Part shown: positions 6,128 to 13,481 of the stretch, one piece after another
Layout of the letters: each line of letters begins with the position of its first letter
Numbering within the stretch: the stretch's first letter is position 1
Origin: Nocardia sp.
GTDB lineage: Bacteria > Actinomycetota > Actinomycetes > Mycobacteriales > Mycobacteriaceae
Assembly: GCA_017354515.1 (NCBI GenBank)
Contig: JAFMQT010000011.1
Location: forward strand, 1-23,056
Length of the DNA stretch: 23,056 bases
Reading direction: 5' to 3'
Translations under genes and position numbers: made by a program
Notes under the pieces: model-generated
The model's database searches: none
What the model saw: only the letters and a program-made list of their open reading frames with translations
Told to the model about the DNA's origin: nothing

Positions 6128-7333
6128 ATGGACCCCCAGCGCACGGCGCAGGCGTTGCGCCAACTCCGTACCGAGCGCGGGTTGAGCCTGCGAGAGCTGG
6201 CCGGGCAGACGTACTGCGATCACTCGTGGCTGTCGAATATCGAGCGCGGGCGGCGTTGGCCCCGGGATCGCAATTGGGCCGAGCGCGCTGATCTGGTGCT
6301 GAACGCGAACGGAATTCTGGTGGCCGCGTGGGATGCCGACCAACGCGAATACGCCCGTGCGGCCGACACCGTGCGCCATCTGGAGGAGGCCAAACGCGAT
6401 TCGCAAGCACTGTTGGCTGCCCCGGATGCTGTTGCGCTGGACGAGATTTACGGCGGCATATCCGATATCGCCACCAACGCCCGGTTCGAGCCGTACGAGG
6501 AGACGCTGAACCACGCGCTTGCGCTGCGGGCCGAGCTGATGCGGCGGTTGCGGGCCACCGCCTACCGGCCCGACGACATTCGCGACCTGTACATCGCCCT
6601 GGGGCGGGTGTGCGGGGTGCTGTCGTATATCACGCTGGATCTGGGCCAAGCCGAGACCGCGGAAGTGCACGCACACGCGGCATTCCAACTTGCCGACCGC
6701 GCCAACCACGACACTCTCCGCGCCTGGGCGCGGGGAACGCAAGCGCTGGCATTCCGGTTCGTGAAGGATTTTGAGAAGGCGCGTGACGCTGCCGCTGACG
6801 GGTTGAAGTACGCGGGTGTGTCTGCTGGCACGGCGACGCCGCGCCTGTTGTGCGGGCTGGCGGCGTCGGTGGCCAATCTGGGCGACAGCGCCCGCGCGCT
6901 GGAACTGCTCGACGATGCCGAGCGCGCCCGCGATGCCAGCGGGCCGGACGAGCTGCCGGGGTTGTTCACCTTCACCCCAGCCAAACAGACTTACTATCGG
7001 GGCTTCTCGCTGATGTGGGCGGAAGACCTTGCCACACTGAGAAAGTCGGCCAAGGCGTCCGAGGACGCCATTGCCGCCTGGCAGGTACAGCGCTCACCCG
7101 GCGATGAGATGCTGTCCCAGATCTACCTGGCCACCGCACACGCCCGGCTCGGAGACCTGGACGCCAGCATCGCCGCCGTGACGCCCGTGCTGGAGAGTCC
7201 GCTGACAGCGCATTTCTCGTGGGTTCGTAAGCGGCTGAACCAGTTAGACGAACTGCTGCTCGAACGCTTCCCGGATTCTCGCGTGGCGGGCGACGCGCAC
7301 ATCACTCTGCGCGCCTACATTCACGCCGCGTGA
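6128..7333 (+). CDS. XRE family regulator with C-terminal TPR-like region
   Basis: 401 aa from the ATG at 6128. The N-terminal HTH spans ~5-45: QALRQLRTERGLSLRELA, then a strongly conserved SWLSNIERGRRWP. The rest is alpha-helical with TPR-like repeats (for example the segment beginning AEVHAHAAFQLADRA and the following FRFVKDFEKARDAAADG), ending near the C-terminus. Such XRE-TPR proteins are common in Streptomyces and Nocardia, and most are uncharacterised; the TPR part probably senses a peptide or partner. Start choice: the ATG gives the familiar MDPQRTAQALR N-terminus but has a poor ribosome site. A TTG at 6098 preceded by AGGGGGTGAGG, or a GTG at 6089, would add 10-13 residues. It is divergent from the small HTH/acidic protein operon and convergent with the gene at 7390. 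Confidence 0.88.
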   Translation: MDPQRTAQALRQLRTERGLSLRELAGQTYCDHSWLSNIERGRRWPRDRNWAERADLVLNANGILVAAWDADQREYARAADTVRHLEEAKRDSQALLAAPDAVALDEIYGGISDIATNARFEPYEETLNHALALRAELMRRLRATAYRPDDIRDLYIALGRVCGVLSYITLDLGQAETAEVHAHAAFQLADRANHDTLRAWARGTQALAFRFVKDFEKARDAAADGLKYAGVSAGTATPRLLCGLAASVANLGDSARALELLDDAERARDASGPDELPGLFTFTPAKQTYYRGFSLMWAEDLATLRKSAKASEDAIAAWQVQRSPGDEMLSQIYLATAHARLGDLDASIAAVTPVLESPLTAHFSWVRKRLNQLDELLLERFPDSRVAGDAHITLRAYIHAA

Positions 7334-7344
7334 AGCGCTGCCGC

Positions 7345-7374
7345 GCGTTGCTCGTATCCGCATTGGAGCAGCGC
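7345..7374. terminator. Candidate terminator between convergent genes
   Basis: GCGTTGCTC (7345-7353) and GAGCAGCGC (7366-7374) pair over 9 bp with one G-T wobble and a 12-nt loop. It sits in the 56-nt gap between the convergent XRE-TPR gene and the HEPN-like gene. No T-tract. Confidence 0.4.
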
Positions 7375-7389
7375 ACAGGTTCGGGCGAC

Positions 7390-8352
7390 TCACCCGCGGA
7401 GCGCCCGGTCCGCCAATCTAGGTAGCGGTGTCCAGTCATCTCGTACGAAAACGATCTCACCGTCGGATTTGATACTGGATACGGAAAACCCGCGAGTGCC
7501 GTGTGCGTACCTTTCGATTCGCTTCTGCGCGCGTAGATGTCGCATCACATGCCTGCCAACCTGTTTCCAGTTCGCGGGTGGTTCGTGCCCTGCGGTGAAC
7601 CAATCGGGCCGAACGTCGTTCTCATCGTGCCAGAGCTGTAATTCTATTGCCTTCGCGCGTAACTCGTCTTTCTGAGCTTCACTCCGCGTGTCGATTTCGG
7701 TCCAGAACCACTCGTAGAACTTCCGGACAGACTTCATGTAGCTCTCGATGATCGGTGCCAAGTCAAAGCGCTTGTTCTGTCGTTCTAGGTATGTTTTCGC
7801 CCCGGCGCCCCATTTGTCCCAACGCAGCAGTTTGTCGCGGTCCAACTGCAAGGTGTTCACGTGAATGGCGGGACCACCATTCTCCCACTTGATGGTCGTG
7901 CCGAGGGCTGGCAGCGGCACAGCGTAATGCGTGCAGTAGTTTCGTAGTTTGACCATGAACTCAGCTTCGCCTGTGGTGAAAGTGGCGCGAAGCTGACCCG
8001 CGTATGCCTTGCTCTCGAACTCGGACTTCTCATCCTTATTCTTCGCAGGCCAGCGGTGGCGCATCACCACTCGTTGGGCGTCGATCAGGGATGTAACGGA
8101 GGCAAGATAGTTGTGAAGCAAGCGCACCAGCTCGTTCACGTACGGATCTGACACATCGCTCACGTGCTGTCGTGACGAAATGAACTGTTCGACGTGATCT
8201 GCGAGCTCCTTGCCGTTCGCGCCGATGATGTACGAACACCGGTTCATCGCATCAAGATCTTCTTTGAGGCGCGCGCCGGGGAGCGCTTCGATGAGCCCCT
8301 TTCGTCGCTCCATCTCGGCGACGAAGGGGTCTTGGGATTCCCTCTGGTCCAC
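7390..8352 (-). CDS. Hypothetical protein with HEPN-like RNYCTH motif
   Basis: 320-aa cytosolic protein, mainly helical and charged, of no family I can name. The notable segment is VKLRNYCTHYAVPLP at ~135-148, where Arg137 and His142 are spaced R-x4-H. This is the signature of HEPN-domain ribonucleases common in toxin-antitoxin and abortive-infection systems. It lies after a long helical region (SLIDAQRVVMRHRW ...), as in HEPN four-helix bundles. The call rests on the motif and helix layout only. Base composition is less GC-rich than flanking genes, consistent with transfer. The start at GTG 8352 is the longest; the ATG at 8313 is an alternative with no better ribosome site. It is the second of two minus-strand genes separated by 332 nt. 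Confidence 0.78.
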   Translation of the reverse strand: MDQRESQDPFVAEMERRKGLIEALPGARLKEDLDAMNRCSYIIGANGKELADHVEQFISSRQHVSDVSDPYVNELVRLLHNYLASVTSLIDAQRVVMRHRWPAKNKDEKSEFESKAYAGQLRATFTTGEAEFMVKLRNYCTHYAVPLPALGTTIKWENGGPAIHVNTLQLDRDKLLRWDKWGAGAKTYLERQNKRFDLAPIIESYMKSVRKFYEWFWTEIDTRSEAQKDELRAKAIELQLWHDENDVRPDWFTAGHEPPANWKQVGRHVMRHLRAQKRIERYAHGTRGFSVSSIKSDGEIVFVRDDWTPLPRLADRALRG

Positions 8353-8684
8353 AGCCTGCTACGGTACCAACGGACTCCGACAACGTGCTATGGAAATGAT
8401 GCGCCTATCCCGCCGAGCGCCGACGGAACGGAACTATGTCCACCAGAGAATCCAGCCCGGTCGTTGGCTGTCAGGCGAGTCCATGGACCGCCAGCCCTAC
8501 CAGGTTCTATCCTTCCTATCAGTGCTTTTGGCGCAATCACGGCTGTGGAGGGCGTCTCCGGGCTTCAGTTGGAGGCACTGATCGAAGAGATTCCAGATGT
8601 GGCCGAACAGCTTCCGGTGAATATGGTCCAACTGTTGGTGGCAGGCCCACGGCGGAATAGCGGTGACAGCTGGCCGCCTGGTCA
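8353..8684. other. Intergenic stretch without a convincing gene
   Basis: 332 nt between the two HEPN-like genes. The only protein-like signal is on the plus strand: an ATG at 8483 (MDRQPYQVLSFLSVLL) runs into a T4 stretch. A second frame continues AFGAITAVEGVSGLQLEALI and IEEIPDVAEQLPVNMVQLL, to a stop near 8691. Joining the two frames needs a single-base shift, so this may be a decayed small gene. A minus-strand ORF (8497-8685) starts TGATG on the stop of the upstream gene but encodes nothing recognisable. The promoter of the 7390-8352 gene must also lie here; no clear -10/-35 was identified. Confidence 0.35.
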
Positions 8685-9596
8685 TCAGTAACGTTTACGC
8701 CATTCTTCGATAGTCGGATCAAGGCGATCAGGATAATAATGATTGCGCCCGCTCGTAGGATTGCTTGATTGGGCCTCGAATAGGGCAATTGCGCACTCCG
8801 TGCTGGTAACCGCTGTGGCAATCGCGTCGGCCATCATCGAGAACATTGCAGACGGCCCGTGAACCAAATCAGCCGGCCAGGAGTGGCCGTGTGTAAAGCT
8901 TGAGCACACGCGGTACTGTATTTTCATGACAGTTGGCAAGTGTTTACCATCGACGTCAGTTGTATGGAGTGGCGGGTTGTCCTGGAGCCAATTGGCTGCT
9001 TTACGAACCATCGTGGTGTATTTGCGTGCGTTCTCCTGGTGGAGAGTGTTCAGGACGTCTAATTCTCCTTGATGGAAATTAAGCCGATGCGTGGACTGAT
9101 CGTACGTCTCACGCGGAATCAGAAGCAGGTTGTTGTCGTGAGCTTCGAGAGCCTCACTGTGATATTCACGCGCATGTTCGATGCCGATACGCGCAAGCCC
9201 TGCTGCTCGCGCCCTCCTGGTGGCTCGGTCTTCCGGACACATGATCCATATAGCTTGAGCGGAAGACTCGATCGCAGTTCTGCAAGATGACAAAAACGAC
9301 GGTGTGTGATGATTGAACGGCGCTGTCTTTGCGGCTTCCGAGAGAACCGTATGAATTGTTGCCAGCGCGTCCGTCGCGTTCATGATCGGAAACAAGACGG
9401 TACCCGTGACGCCCTCGGGAATTTTGTTCCCGTAGCCGTCCTCGTCATCCTTGGCCATCGGCGTTCCGGGATCGGCTCGGTGCGGCTTAAGGCCCCAAGC
9501 CTCCAGCGTCTTCCCCCTTTTCCCTCGGTCTACTACACGCCCCAAGGCCGGGGCGAGCGATGCGCCAAGAGCGTAGAGGGCGTCAGTGTTAGTCAT
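8685..9596 (-). CDS. Hypothetical protein, HEPN-like R-x6-H motif
   Basis: 303-aa protein from the ATG at 9596, chosen over a longer frame to 9683 because MTNTDALYALGASLAPALG is a natural N-terminus and GGTGGG precedes it. No family is recognised with certainty. A conserved-looking helical core SSCRTAIESSAQAIWIMCP at ~103-121 resembles the first helices of DUF5677/HEPN-type proteins. Residues 227-240 contain QYRVCSSFTHGHSW, in which Arg229 and His236 are spaced R-x6-H, within the range allowed for HEPN nucleases. Fragments rich in Asn and His (PFNHHTP) lie between. No membrane segment. Composition is less GC-rich than the metabolic genes. It lies upstream of, and on the same strand as, the other HEPN-like gene, so the two may form one defence module. 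Confidence 0.78.
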   Translation of the reverse strand: MTNTDALYALGASLAPALGRVVDRGKRGKTLEAWGLKPHRADPGTPMAKDDEDGYGNKIPEGVTGTVLFPIMNATDALATIHTVLSEAAKTAPFNHHTPSFLSSCRTAIESSAQAIWIMCPEDRATRRARAAGLARIGIEHAREYHSEALEAHDNNLLLIPRETYDQSTHRLNFHQGELDVLNTLHQENARKYTTMVRKAANWLQDNPPLHTTDVDGKHLPTVMKIQYRVCSSFTHGHSWPADLVHGPSAMFSMMADAIATAVTSTECAIALFEAQSSNPTSGRNHYYPDRLDPTIEEWRKRY

Positions 9597-9752
9597 GCGC
9601 CCACCGTATCGACCGGCACCGACAGCCGAACGACGTTCGCGCTCCGGGGTTGGGTGGCTGACGGCGGGCATCGGATTATCCACTCCGCCTGCGGATCAAG
9701 ACAGTGTGCAACCGTGGCTTAGTCTTGCAGCAAGAGCCAGCGGTCCGGCCCG

Positions 9753-10193
9753 TCACCCGTCGGTCCAGCCCCCGTAGAGGTTGCGCTTGGCGAAGTATTC
9801 GTCGTCGGCGTCCTGGGCTTCTTGCGCGGTCATTGGGCGCTGGTGACGCTTCTGCTCGGCGGTAGTCGAAGTGCTGCGGATGTGCTGCAATTGATTTCGA
9901 AGGCGCGGGTCGGCCTTGCTGACGAGTCGCCTGATCCTGGCTTTGACATCTGCGCGCGCTTTGCGATGGCAGTCGAGGAGAACGGTGGTGAGCTGCTTGC
10001 TGGTCCATTGCATTGCGCCGGGTGCGATTTGCAGAGTGGTGATGTCGCCGCTGGCGTCGACCTCGACCAGTACACCACGTACTTCCCCGCGGCCTCGAAC
10101 TGTGGCGGCTTTGTCGGCCAGTTGTTGGCTGTCGCGGCGGAGCTCGGCGAGGTTGTCCTGGAGTTGACGTTCCCAGGCTTCGAGGTCAGTCAT
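9753..10193 (-). CDS. YbaB/EbfC-family DNA-binding protein
   Basis: 146-aa protein of the YbaB/EbfC nucleoid-associated family in its actinobacterial ESX-neighbour form. The N-terminal coiled coil (MTDLEAWERQLQDNLAELRR ...) is followed by GRGEVRGVLVEVDASGDITTLQI and a helix with LTTVLLDCHRKARADVKARI. This is the classical beta-hairpin and helix of the dimeric YbaB fold. Such genes often sit beside WXG100/EspC-like genes and polymorphic toxins. Its start overlaps the stop of the upstream gene by 4 nt (ATGA at 10190-10193), so it is co-translated with the DUF7674-like protein. A nucleoid-binding or chaperone-like role in the toxin locus is possible; neither is shown. Confidence 0.85.
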   Translation of the reverse strand: MTDLEAWERQLQDNLAELRRDSQQLADKAATVRGRGEVRGVLVEVDASGDITTLQIAPGAMQWTSKQLTTVLLDCHRKARADVKARIRRLVSKADPRLRNQLQHIRSTSTTAEQKRHQRPMTAQEAQDADDEYFAKRNLYGGWTDG

Positions 10194-10666
10194 GAGCGGC
10201 CGAGCTTGTCGAGGATCTGCTTCATGACCGACGGCATGGGGCGCTTCTCGTCTGGCCGCACGGTCTCCTGTCCAGTGTAGATGCGTTGGTAGCGAGTAAG
10301 TTTCGGGCCGAGTAGCTGCACGACGCCGGGTTCGTCGTAGATGTTTTCGACGAACGAGGTTGCGATCAGGTCCGATACCGGATTCTGGCCGTCGCCCCAG
10401 TTGTCTTCGAGCCGTTGCAGGAACGGGCCGAGTCGGGTGGCGGGGGTGGTGCTGTCGCGGGCGGTGCGGGTGGCCCAGCGGGCGATATCGCCCATGAGGA
10501 GGCTGGGCAGCATCTCGTCGTAATCCTCGATGTGTTCGGCGATGAGCGGCCGGATCTCGGGCTCCAGCGTGCCGAGGCCTTGGATGAAATTAGCGAGTTG
10601 CGGGGTCAGACTCCTGGTCCAGGCGTGGAGCATGTTGATGACCTCGTCGTCGGTGGGGTCGGTCAT
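10190..10666 (-). CDS. DUF7674-like immunity-type protein
   Basis: 158-aa acidic cytosolic protein. The segment LANFIQGLGTLEPEIRPLIAEHIEDYDEMLPSLLMGDIARW at ~24-64 carries the pattern of the DUF7674 family (PE-x-x-P-L-x-EH-x-x-D-x-x-x-LLP-x-x-x-MGD). These proteins are found downstream of polymorphic toxin genes and considered immunity proteins. The ATG at 10666 has AGGATGG 8 nt upstream. The 20-nt gap to the frameshifted gene before it and the 4-nt overlap with the YbaB gene after it define a three-gene minus-strand operon. The family assignment is from memory of the motif; the toxin it would neutralise is uncertain because the gene before it is broken. Confidence 0.72.
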   Translation of the reverse strand: MTDPTDDEVINMLHAWTRSLTPQLANFIQGLGTLEPEIRPLIAEHIEDYDEMLPSLLMGDIARWATRTARDSTTPATRLGPFLQRLEDNWGDGQNPVSDLIATSFVENIYDEPGVVQLLGPKLTRYQRIYTGQETVRPDEKRPMPSVMKQILDKLGRS

Positions 10667-10686
10667 GTTTCACCATCCTGCCTATC

Positions 10687-10996
10687 TCACTTTCCGCCCA
10701 GTGCGTCCATCAGATTCTGCAGTTCCTTGATCGCGACGGCTCGGTCGGCGGGGTCAGTGTTTTTCTTGTCCATCAGCCATTTCGACAGGCCCCGTTGGTA
10801 TTCCACGGCCTTGGTCAAATGCCATTTACCTTCGGTGGGTTGCAGGGACTGGTACTCGTCGCGAGGCCCCACCAACCCGGCGAGTCCAGCCGTGCACGAG
10901 TCCAGTTCCGTCGAATCAGCGGCGTCTTTTCTGCCATTGCTGACCCGCCGGGGCGTAGTGGACTCCACTCCAGAATGATCGACCCCCGAACGACAT
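10687..10996 (-). pseudogene. Frameshifted small gene upstream of the DUF7674-like gene
   Basis: The ATG at 10996 has a perfect AGGAGG five nt upstream and opens MSFGGRSFWSGVHYAPAGQQ followed by WQK. It then stops at 10916 after a run of four A (minus strand; 10927-10930). Dropping one A joins it to the open frame DAADSTELDSC ... AGLVGPRDEYQSLQPTEG. That frame ends with KWHLTKAVEYQRGLSKWLM followed by DKKNTDPADRAVAIKELQ and a stop at 10687. The joined product would be ~102 aa. It is a real frameshift, an assembly error or, less likely, programmed frameshifting. An alternative intact ORF from GTG 10968 lacks a good ribosome site. I do not recognise the family; position before an immunity-type gene fits a toxin or toxin-domain fragment. 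Confidence 0.6.
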
Positions 10997-11029
10997 GAGT
11001 CCCTCCTGCGCTTCGCGGAGGAGGGAGTC
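10997..11029 (-). promoter_or_regulatory. Hairpin sequestering the Shine-Dalgarno of the 10996 gene
   Basis: On the minus strand TCCCTCCT (11026-11019) pairs with AGGAGGGA (11007-11000) over 8 bp. An inner GCG/CGC stem sits around an AAG loop, and two outer pairs follow a mismatch. The 3' arm is exactly the AGGAGG ribosome binding site, five nt before ATG 10996. As RNA this would block translation unless opened by temperature, a ligand, a protein or coupled transcription. Confidence 0.5.
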
Positions 11030-11123
11030 CCCCGGAAGACCGTGATCAAGGACGAGGGTAACCAATCGCCGCTGATCCGGCCCTATCAACGCGGGTGATC
11101 CGGTGGTCGGTGGGGATACCCTC

Positions 11124-11129
11124 TAGAAT
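11124..11129 (+). promoter_or_regulatory. Possible -10 element of the ESX-like operon
   Basis: TAGAAT, five of six bases of the TATAAT consensus, lies 71 nt before the GTG at 11201 in the 171-nt divergent region. No good -35 is visible at 16-18 nt, so the call is weak. Confidence 0.25.
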
Positions 11130-11200
11130 TGGGCGAAAATGGCTGAGTGTCGGCCGCTCGGGCCACGTGGGCGGGCGTGTGACGGCAGGGGAGGGTAGTT

Positions 11201-11503
11201 GTGTCATTGCAGGTGAACCCGGACGCACTGCGGGCCTGGTCCAAGTGGCTGGACGGACTGGCCGGGGATATCGGCGGCTTGCGGGACGGAGTGAACGCGC
11301 CGAGTGAGGACACCGACCCCTTCCCCGGGGTCGATTTGGCGTCGGCGATTCAATCGGCGCGGGATCAGGTGACTGGCGGACTGGCATTCCTGGCGTCCCG
11401 GCAGACCGAGATGTCCGGCATCGCCAAGGGGGTCGGTGACAAATACGAGATCACCGACGATGACCTCGCGGCCAAGTTGCGGGCGATGGGCGGACTGCAA
11501 TGA
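11201..11503 (+). CDS. EspC-like/WXG100-type ESX secretion-associated protein
   Basis: 100-aa helical-hairpin protein in the size range of WXG100/EspC-type type VII secretion substrates. An N-terminal helix MSLQVNPDALRAWSKWLDGL is followed by a PFPGVDLASAI turn and a second helix. The C-terminal tail DKYEITDDDLAAKLRAM resembles the Y-x-x-x-D/E export signal of ESX substrates (Tyr-Glu-Ile-Thr-Asp). The GTG at 11201 follows GGGGAGGG. Its stop overlaps the next gene's start (ATGA, 11500-11503). In this position such proteins usually act as co-secretion partner or chaperone of the large WXG toxin encoded next. No ESX machinery genes lie in the window, so export would use a chromosomal ESX system elsewhere. 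Confidence 0.85.
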   Translation: MSLQVNPDALRAWSKWLDGLAGDIGGLRDGVNAPSEDTDPFPGVDLASAIQSARDQVTGGLAFLASRQTEMSGIAKGVGDKYEITDDDLAAKLRAMGGLQ

Positions 11504-13431
11504 CTCCTGTGCCGGGCCGTCCGTCACTGAAGGTTTCCGATGTGACGAAGTGGAAACCGGACGTACTCGGTAACTACGCCACCCGATTCGACACGGTCGT
11601 CACCAAGGGCGATCAGATGTTGCAGTCCATGCTCACCGAACACGACCATGTGGCGCAGACCTGGAAGGGCGCCGGCGCGGATTCCGCTGCCGCCCGGGTC
11701 GCGGCCGAGCGGACCGCCGGTAGCCATCTGATGGATAAGATCGGCGGGCTGAAGAACACGTTCACCACGCATCAGAATGAACTCGCCCACGCGCGGCAGT
11801 TCGTCGTCGATAAGCGAAACCTCATCGTGGGCAGGGGTTTCGAGGTCGCCGACGACGGTCAAGTTACCGCGGATGCGAAACAGAAGGCCCTTCAAGCCGC
11901 GGCCGGTAGTGCCACACCGCAGCCGGCGAATGTCACGACGGCATCGCTGCAGATCGGGTATGAGGCCGAGCAGCTGAATGTCGAGATGCTGAGCGCTTTG
12001 CAGTATGCCGAGAATACGGCGGCCGCGGCGAAAGCCGCGATCGATGTTGCCGGCCAGGCCGTCAACCAGGTGGCGATGTTCGAGGCACCATCGCAGCAGG
12101 TCCGGACCTTGTTTCCGGGATTACTGCATCCAGGTACCGCCAAACCAGGTGAGCTGCCTCTCGTGGTCGGCGATGCGGTGAAGCTGGGTCAGGGCATCCC
12201 GGTCACCTCAACCAAGCCGGACGGCTCGACCGTCACCACGACACCGAACCCGGATGGCACGATGACGGTGGCCACGTCGGTCCATCGGCCGGACGGGTCA
12301 ACCGTCATGACCGAATCGACAGGCAATCAACCGCCGGTCACGACCGTGACATCCAAACCGGACGCTACCGGCGTCGCCAGTGTGTCGGTCACCTCCGCCG
12401 ACGGCAAAACTGTCAGGATGCAGAACGTGTCCGAAAGCAATGGCAGGACAAGCACATTCGCACTCAACCCGGATGGCTCTCGCGGTGCGAAGGTGAGCGA
12501 GTCCTATCCGCAGAACGGCGGAACGACCACCGACAAGTTCGGTCCGAACGGCGTTGTCGATCGGCAGTGGAGACGGCCGGATGGGTTCCGGGCGTTCGAG
12601 CAGTATGTCCGTGGGCCCGACGGTCAGCCGCGCCTGGTGGGGACCGCGAACTCGGCGGGAATGCATTCGGCGTTGAACTCCGATGGCACGATCACCACAA
12701 CCGATTCGCAGGGCAAATCGGCGCAGACAGCGCAGTTGGCGGATGGGCGGATCGTGACGAAATTCCCCGATGGTTCGGTGCTGCAATACGATCCCAACCA
12801 GGCCCCGGCCGGGACGCCGAAGCAGACGATCTGGGACAACACGAAGAGCTGGGCTGGCACCGAATGGAACAGTCTTGCCGGCTCCACCACGGACACGGTG
12901 ATGAACCATCCGTATGCGACAGGTTTCTCTGCCGCGACCGCTGCGGGGGCGGAATGGAGCAAGGCAGGCGGAGCGTCGATGGCGAACGCGGCTGAGACCG
13001 CCATGAGCCAGTCTCATATCGACCAGGCTCGGGCCCTGCAAATGCTCGATTCCGGAACTCCGGGCTCCGGACACGCTTTCGTGGGTGCCATGGATTCGGC
13101 CACCGACGGCGCAACCAAAGCCGAAGTCGGCAACATGATGAAGGCCGACGCCAAAACCCTCGGTGGGATGCCACTCGGTGCCGTGGTGAACAGTTACGTG
13201 AACTGGGACGACTGGGCGCACCATGGAAAACCGGGAGACGAAGCCATCGCGAATGCCGCCGGAGGAACCGTGGGAGGATGGGCCGGAGCCGAGCTGGGTG
13301 CCGGCATTGGGGCGGCGGTGTGTGAGCCGACACTTATAGGTGCACCTTTTTGTGCAGGAATTGGGGCTGCCCTTTTCGGGTTTGGTGGGGGCGCTCTAGG
13401 TGGATGGGCTGCGGAAAAGCCATTCAAGTAG
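11500..13431 (+). CDS. WXG-type T7SS polymorphic toxin with glycine-zipper C-terminus
   Basis: 643-aa protein. Residues ~12-110 form a WXG100-like helical hairpin with WKG at 55-57 (VAQTWKGAGADSAAARVAA). A second helical stretch spans ~145-195. Residues ~237-435 are Thr/Ser-rich and repeat PDGS/T units (KPDGSTV, NPDGTMT, RPDGSTV, NPDGSRG, NSDGTIT, FPDGSVL), like the beta-repeat passenger of YD/Rhs-related proteins. After IWDNTKSWAG comes a helical segment. The end, ~588-638, is a glycine zipper (GGWAGAELGAGIGAAV ... GIGAALFGFGGGALGGWA) with Cys608 and Cys618 between the two halves. The domain order is that of ESX-secreted toxins whose tip inserts into membranes. No nuclease, ADP-ribosyltransferase or NADase motif is visible. 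Two paralogous membrane proteins follow and are the likely immunity proteins. Toxicity and pore formation are inference. Confidence 0.85.
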   Translation: MTPVPGRPSLKVSDVTKWKPDVLGNYATRFDTVVTKGDQMLQSMLTEHDHVAQTWKGAGADSAAARVAAERTAGSHLMDKIGGLKNTFTTHQNELAHARQFVVDKRNLIVGRGFEVADDGQVTADAKQKALQAAAGSATPQPANVTTASLQIGYEAEQLNVEMLSALQYAENTAAAAKAAIDVAGQAVNQVAMFEAPSQQVRTLFPGLLHPGTAKPGELPLVVGDAVKLGQGIPVTSTKPDGSTVTTTPNPDGTMTVATSVHRPDGSTVMTESTGNQPPVTTVTSKPDATGVASVSVTSADGKTVRMQNVSESNGRTSTFALNPDGSRGAKVSESYPQNGGTTTDKFGPNGVVDRQWRRPDGFRAFEQYVRGPDGQPRLVGTANSAGMHSALNSDGTITTTDSQGKSAQTAQLADGRIVTKFPDGSVLQYDPNQAPAGTPKQTIWDNTKSWAGTEWNSLAGSTTDTVMNHPYATGFSAATAAGAEWSKAGGASMANAAETAMSQSHIDQARALQMLDSGTPGSGHAFVGAMDSATDGATKAEVGNMMKADAKTLGGMPLGAVVNSYVNWDDWAHHGKPGDEAIANAAGGTVGGWAGAELGAGIGAAVCEPTLIGAPFCAGIGAALFGFGGGALGGWAAEKPFK

Positions 13432-13481
13432 TCCATCATCCGATCACGAGGGTTGAACCCGCTACCGAGGAGAGTGTCGTT

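Noticed and set aside
8483..8691. Plus-strand small gene joined across two frames
   Set aside because: Protein-like pieces exist on both sides of a T4 run, but there is no ribosome site, no recognised family and it requires a frameshift; kept only as a remark in the intergenic entry.
12298..13224. 308-aa minus-strand open frame opposite the WXG toxin
   Set aside because: Antisense to the repeat region of the toxin; Arg/His-rich composition and no motif.
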